From contig JAJTWR010000113.1 in the NCBI GenBank assembly GCA_021613335.1, positions 160,001-224,000 on the forward strand: a stretch of 64,000 nt of DNA, given 5' to 3'. The first letter of the stretch is position 1. Each line of letters starts with the position of its first letter. The notes under the pieces were generated by a model. The model was not told the origin of the DNA, did not search any database, and saw only the letters and a program-made list of their open reading frames with translations. Source of the stretch: Whitmania pigra. Lineage: Eukaryota > Annelida > Clitellata > Hirudinida > Haemopidae. Shown here one piece after another: positions 60,761 through 64,000 of this stretch. The translations under genes and the position numbers were made by a program.

Positions 60761-60895
60761 TGTATGATTTAATCTTACTGCATAATAACTAGTAAAATCA
60801 TTTCGTTAAATAATTCCTTAAATCACCATTACAAAGTAGATAAACAAGAAATGATCCCATGTAAATTTCTGACATTGCATTGAAGTTTCTAACAT
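60761..60895 (+). repeat. Degenerate terminal monomer at the right array edge
   Basis: CTGCATAATAACTAGTAAAA, CGTTAAATAATTCCTTAAAT, GATAAACAAGAAATGATCCC and GTAAATTTCTGACAT are recognisable satellite words with extra changes. Its ATAATTC spacing is closer to domain 1 monomers than to the adjacent domain 3. It ends about 30-40 bp before the FReD exon. Confidence 0.75.
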
Positions 60896-60923
60896 TAACT
60901 ATAAAGTAAATACGTCTAACCAG

Positions 60924-61042
60924 CTTTCAATAATTGTCGTGACGTTCCAACCGTCAATGGCAGTGGTGTATACAACATTAGTATCAACGGACAATACAAA
61001 CAAGTGTATTGCGAAGTTTATCCTGATGGAATAAACTATTTA
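60924..61042 (+). CDS. FReD gene, first domain exon (fibrinogen-like N-terminal subdomain)
   Basis: The acceptor CCAG ends at 60923. The exon is 119 nt: two bases plus 39 codons. It reads FNNCRDVPTVNGSGVYNISI then YKQVYCEVYPDG, the opening of the fibrinogen C-terminal domain, with first Cys, SGVY.I, and VYCE (second Cys, normally VYCDM). The canonical GGGW after DG is replaced by INY, and the expected TVIQRR continues in the next exon. The donor is GTTAGT at 61043, phase 0. FReD proteins are usually secreted lectin-like recognition proteins (ficolin, tachylectin, FREP types); the particular role here is unknown. Confidence 0.85.
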
Positions 61043-61160
61043 GTTAGTGATTTTTTTACTTTGCATTGGACCGCTGTTTTGAATTAAAATGTCTTTTAAA
61101 ACATTAATTAGGCGATTGTTAATTCTAATTACTTTTTGAATCCTTCATACAACATTCTAG

Positions 61161-61257
61161 GTGATTCAAAGAAGGATTAACGGATCTGTCGACTTTTATA
61201 GGAACTGGACTGAATACGAAAATGGCTTTGGAAATCTGAACCACGAATTTTGGATTG
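61161..61257 (+). CDS. FReD gene, second domain exon
   Basis: The acceptor CTAG ends at 61160. The exon is 97 nt, 32 codons plus one base. It reads [20 protein letters not shown] then [13 protein letters not shown], the best-conserved FReD block (canonical form VIQRR.DGSVDFYR.W..Y..GFGNL.GEFWLGN). The donor is GGTAAAT at 61258, phase 1. The frame is continuous with the previous exon through an intron of 118 bp, so the splice sites are well supported by the protein alignment. Confidence 0.92.
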
Positions 61258-61340
61258 GTAAATACAACGCACAAATTCAACAATTGTAATATTTTACTAT
61301 TTTTTTACAATAAATGTTAACATTAACATAATTTATTCAG

Positions 61341-61505
61341 GAAATCAGGCCCTCAGTCAACTCACTATGCAGACGAATTACAAATTGGTAGTTGAATTGG
61401 TCGCAAATGATTCGACTAGTGCATGTGCCGAATACAGCACATTTTATGTTAGACCTGCTGAGACAAAATACCAGTTGATCGTATCTGGTTATTCAGGAAC
61501 TGCAG
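61341..61505 (+). CDS. FReD gene, third domain exon
   Basis: The acceptor TTCAG ends at 61340. The exon is 165 nt and begins with two bases completing the Gly codon. It reads GNQALSQLTMQTNYKLVVEL, then ACAEYSTFYV, then YQLIVSGYSGTAG, corresponding to GN..I..LT....Y.LR.EL, the A.Y..F.V block and the Y.L.V.GYSGTAGD block. An unusual Cys sits where families usually have Tyr (TAYAEY becomes SACAEY). The donor is AG|GTTTG at 61506, phase 1. The preceding intron is 83 bp and the following one 113 bp. Confidence 0.92.
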
Positions 61506-61618
61506 GTTTGACAACTTAACTTTAACAATTATTCGTTACAAATAATTATTTTAAATGACTTACAGGTAGTAACAAAAATAAAAATTGCTTAAAATCTATT
61601 CTTTTCTTTAATATCAAG

Positions 61619-61860
61619 GTGATTCCCTTGCTCATCAAAACGGTTCAATGTTTTCAACATTTGACAAAGACAATGATGAAAACCCAAAAAGTTGTGCTAT
61701 TATGTACAAAGGAGCGTGGTGGTACAAGACTTGTCATAGGTCAAATTTAAATGGCTTTTACTATGGCGGTCGTCACAAGTCTTATGCCGATGGAGTGAAT
61801 TGGATAGCATTCAGAGGCTACTACGAGGCTATGAAAACATCCACGATGAAGATTTATTGA
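61619..61860 (+). CDS. FReD gene, last exon (calcium site, ligand-binding C-terminal subdomain)
   Basis: The acceptor ATCAAG ends at 61618. The exon is 242 nt, 79 codons and a TGA at 61858-61860. It reads GDSLAHQNGSMFSTFDKDND, with the calcium-binding D.DND loop intact, then CAIMYKGAWWYKTCHRSNLN, with the conserved Cys pair and the CH.SNLNG pocket region, then SYADGVNWIAFRGYYEAMKT and a MKIY end. The whole domain from the first exon is about 211 residues, the normal FReD length, with no stop or frameshift. Only the C-terminal arginine/proline tail is short. I judge it intact and functional in form. Confidence 0.95.
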
Positions 61861-61909
61861 TTTGTGACTATATTAAAATATTGCTAAAAACAATTGTGAA
61901 AATACTTAA

Positions 61910-61915
61910 AATAAA
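61910..61915 (+). terminator. Polyadenylation signal of the FReD gene
   Basis: AATAAA lies 50 bp after the stop codon on the coding strand, giving a short 3' UTR. It is followed by T/G-rich sequence (TTGGAGTTGTGATT and TGGGTGTGTG), as expected of a downstream cleavage element. Confidence 0.7.
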
Positions 61916-61954
61916 AACATATTGGAGTTGTGATTAAAATTGGGTGTGTGCAAT

Positions 61955-62690
61955 CAGTGGCGTCACTAGAGGGAGGACCACACCATTTTTGGGTTCAAAC
62001 CAAACCAAAAGCTTAATCTTCATATTTTATTTATCATCAGAATATGAGGTTTGCAAGAATCGTACATTTTCAAATTGCCAGTTGCTAATTTGTCCAGTTA
62101 AAAAACTAAATAATCTAAAAAAAAACGGTTACATACATTTGCAGAAAAAAGTTTTTATTACTTTGTGTTTCGATTAACACGTTGTATGGCAAAATATTTT
62201 CGTAGTGAAATTAGAATATGAATGCAATTTCTTGGAAATCAAATTCCTTTGATGTTGTTCATAGGCACTTTAACCCTCGGACGGTCCATGCTAAAAAGTT
62301 GCGTTCAAGTTGCACCCCAATTTGTTTGCATTTAATATAAACTTGGAAAGCTTATTTGCAAAGTTAGTTAAATATTAATTTAAATTACTTTAAATTTTTG
62401 CTATTGAAGTATGCAGTTTATTGACAGAATCAGACTAACCCTTGACTTTATTCGAACGTAGAATCAGTATCATTTATGATACGGATTGACGACGCTGGTC
62501 AAGTATCATCGCGGTAAATTCGTATACCAACACAAAATGTCCTTAGTAGGGGTGTGCAGTCACTACAGTGAAGACGGAGTCAGTAGTAGATGTGATCCTG
62601 GTGATGATTGAAACGTATACATCTTCCTGATCTTGTGCGTGGGGGTTCAGGTGGGTTATTGGAAGAATTTGTGATGGATGCAGGAGCCGG
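61955..62690. other. Intergenic sequence with a transposon-like end
   Basis: No gene is seen. CAGTGGCGTCACTAG at 61955 resembles the outer ends of several invertebrate DNA transposons (CAGTGGCG... is a common start), but no matching inverted end is found in the window. A TTAA followed by CCCTCGGACGG at 62270-62284 resembles a piggyBac-like end, again unpaired. The rest is AT-rich with no repeats recognised. Confidence 0.35.
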
Positions 62691-63318
62691 ATTACATGTA
62701 ATTCGTTACTGTAATTAATTACATTTTTTTGGTAAGTTTTACTTGTACCAGTTACAAATTTTTTTTTACTTTTACTTGTAACAAATTACTATTTTCGGTC
62801 ATACTTTTAATTCGTTACCTTTTTAGCACAAGACGTTACAAAGTAACATAAATAAAATTTTAAAATAAAATAATCTAATTTAAAATTTTATTAAAATTCT
62901 AGATTGTTATTCTTTGGTTCGTTCGAGAACCTTCCTCTTTCCGATCATCGCTCATTTGTTGTTGTGGTTATTGACGGTCGTTTTTGTTAAATCGGACATT
63001 GTTGATTGGTCATACCGAAACTTTTTTTAATATGTAATATTGTATGTATATAATAATATAAGATTTAATATATCGTAGTATGGATTCATTTGAAGCCAGT
63101 TTGAGTCGTTAACGAAGATAAGAGGGACAAGGGTGAAGATAGTGCGTGACCGTATTTGAACAAAATGTTCAGATTTCCATCAAAGGAAAATCATATAAGT
63201 ATGCATGCCTACTCTGCCAACAGAAAAAAAACTACATGTTCAGCATATGAAGGTTCTTCATCTAACTTGAAGAAGCACGTGGAACGCATGCATCCAAAAG
63301 AAGTTAAGGAATATGGGA

Positions 63319-63781
63319 TGTAAAAGTCCTTTCTCCTGTATATTCGGGATATGTCTAAACGAGCCGATTCTTATCGAAATGACAACACAAGATTCAGATA
63401 TAATGGAAGCAATATATTAAAAATCAATCAAAATGTACAAGCAATCGGAAGTCCACAATAATTAATTACAAAATTCGATAAAAACAGTCTATCTCAAATC
63501 TCTCCAAAACTCGTCTGCCACTCTCGACTCACACGACTCTCTCTCACACCCACACACTCTCCGAGCTTTCACGACTAAAAAGCTGTTCTGTCGTCTGCCT
63601 GTCGCCTTTTATAGCCTTCATCCTAGACATGCTAATTGTATAACTGCGCGGCCAATCAGCGCATCGCGCGGTTCCAGGCAGACGACAGTCACGCCACTTC
63701 ACATTCATTCCACCTACGCGATACAAATTAACAACCCAAAAGCAAATACAACAAATAACATAAATAGTCAGGACACTGACA
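63319..63781 (-). mobile_element. 463-bp solo LTR with 5-bp target duplication
   Basis: The insert starts TGTAAAAG and ends CACTGACA, flanked on both sides by TGGGA (63314-63318 and 63782-63786). The empty site is preserved in the left hAT copy, which reads ATATGGGATATCTG without a gap, proving the insertion and its exact limits. TG...CA ends, the 5-bp duplication and lack of coding sequence identify a solo LTR left by recombination between two LTRs. Promoter elements are on the minus strand, so the LTR reads TGTCAGTGTCC...TTTTACA. A 5-bp duplication fits Gypsy or BEL/Pao; the family is not determined. Confidence 0.88.
63605..63656 (-). promoter_or_regulatory. LTR promoter: CCAAT and TATA boxes
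   Basis: On the minus strand TATAAAAGG (63613-63605) lies about 40 bp downstream of an ATTGG element (63656-63652, an inverted CCAAT box). Transcription would start near 63580 and run leftward, placing U3 to the right and R/U5 to the left in the window. Confidence 0.6.
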
Positions 63782-64000
63782 TGGGATATCTGTTGCCAAC
63801 GGTTGTCAAGCTTCATGAGAAACTGCTAGCCAAAATAGCATCTTCTAATGCAGCAATGGTGGACAAGCTGAAAGCATCTCATTCATCTGATGCTGACAGT
63901 GTTAAAGACAGTTTTTTCAATTGCACAAGGTTAAGTGATATTCTGATGCAGTATCTTCAAAACCGATCAGATGACTTGAACATTATTTATCCAGTTGAAC

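Larger units (their letters stand above)
17190..60895 (+). repeat. 43.7-kb satellite array, monomer about 190-237 bp
   Basis: A continuous head-to-tail array with all monomers in one orientation. The consensus monomer runs: ATCAAGTTACCAAAGAAG, AAAACAAGAAAATAGCCCA, GGTAAATTCTGACATTTCAT, AATCCAAATAATTTGAC, TTTCAAGTTATTTACTGTTT, GCTGCTGTC, AAAATCATGAAACGCTCGAG, GGATATGTTTTCATTGTC, then an AT-rich part with GCATAAACTGCATAATAACT and AGTTAAATCAATTTGTTAA. Spacing of the ATCAAG anchor is mostly 190-237 bp, implying about 200 monomers. Three zones are visible, listed separately. The array contains no transposon insertion that I could see and no gene; its recurrent 63-64-codon frames are just monomer sequence read through. 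Confidence 0.97.
62691..64000 (+). mobile_element. hAT transposon, 5' portion, right copy, with solo LTR inside
   Basis: This is the same element as at 1-817 but on the plus strand and running out of the window. It starts at ATTACATGTAATTCG (62691); the outermost bases ending in CAGTGTTG are missing, the junction being GGAGCCGG. The TTAC/GTAA-rich leader, the ATG at 63080 and the BED-finger region (about 63195-63300) follow. The finger again needs a frame change (CLLCQQKK, then SSSNLKKHVERMH), and a stop lies shortly after the ATG. A 463-bp LTR interrupts it after EVKEYG. Coding resumes at 63787 and continues past the window end. Identity to the left copy is high by eye. Confidence 0.8.

Noticed and set aside
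17190..60895. CRISPR-like appearance of evenly spaced repeats
   Set aside because: Repeats abut head to tail with no unique spacers, the period is about 190-237 bp, and the genomic context is animal. It is a satellite.
61944..62177. Plus-strand frame of 77 codons after the FReD gene
   Set aside because: It starts downstream of the poly(A) signal, covers the transposon-like end at 61955 and has no recognisable domain.
62270..62284. TTAA followed by CCCTCGGACGG as a piggyBac end
   Set aside because: No matching inverted end or transposase was found in the window, and a single TTAACCCT match is too short.
63544..63816. Minus-strand open frame of 90 codons near the right end
   Set aside because: It lies almost wholly within the solo LTR, crosses its CCAAT and TATA boxes, and extends into the hAT flank.

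Overview
The window is eukaryotic, AT-rich and dominated by repeats. It suits an invertebrate animal nuclear genome: there is a split gene with GT-AG introns encoding a fibrinogen-related domain (FReD), plus L2-like and CR1-like LINEs, hAT and Tigger/pogo DNA transposons and LTR-element remnants. I cannot name the species. Nothing bacterial or viral-genomic is present.

Layout. 1-817: 5' end of a hAT transposon (minus strand) whose terminus lies in a 133-bp tandem duplication. 1.6-3.0 kb: unrecognised coding-like fragments ending in a probable polypurine tract and LTR start. 3.0-3.5 kb: decayed hAT/BED transposase. 4.3-9.6 kb: an L2-like LINE on the minus strand, opened by a second hAT fragment (6.85-7.91 kb) and by a second LINE (8.34-9.47 kb) that itself carries a 178-bp MITE. 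9.94-14.38 kb: a Tigger-like transposon split by a CR1-like LINE whose reverse-transcriptase palm is deleted. 14.4-16.5 kb: non-coding sequence with microsatellites.

16.55-61.9 kb looks like one locus. A TATA box (16556) precedes a short ATG exon coding for a hydrophobic leader and ending in a GTAAGT donor. About 44 kb downstream, four exons (60924-61860) encode a complete FReD followed by AATAAA. Exon 1 ends and the first FReD exon begins in compatible phase. Between them lies a tandem satellite array of about 43.7 kb (17190-60895), 68% of the window. It has two independently homogenised higher-order-repeat (HOR) domains, 582/470 bp on the left and 627 bp on the right, separated by about 4.4 kb of diverged monomers. 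Its degenerate last monomer stops about 30-40 bp before the FReD exon. If exon 1 belongs to this gene, a satellite has filled one intron of a secreted, lectin-like gene.

62.69-64.0 kb: a second copy of the 5' hAT sequence, inverted relative to the one at the left end and interrupted by a 463-bp solo LTR with a clean 5-bp target duplication. The only gene that looks intact is the FReD gene. Everything else recognised is mobile-element debris or satellite.
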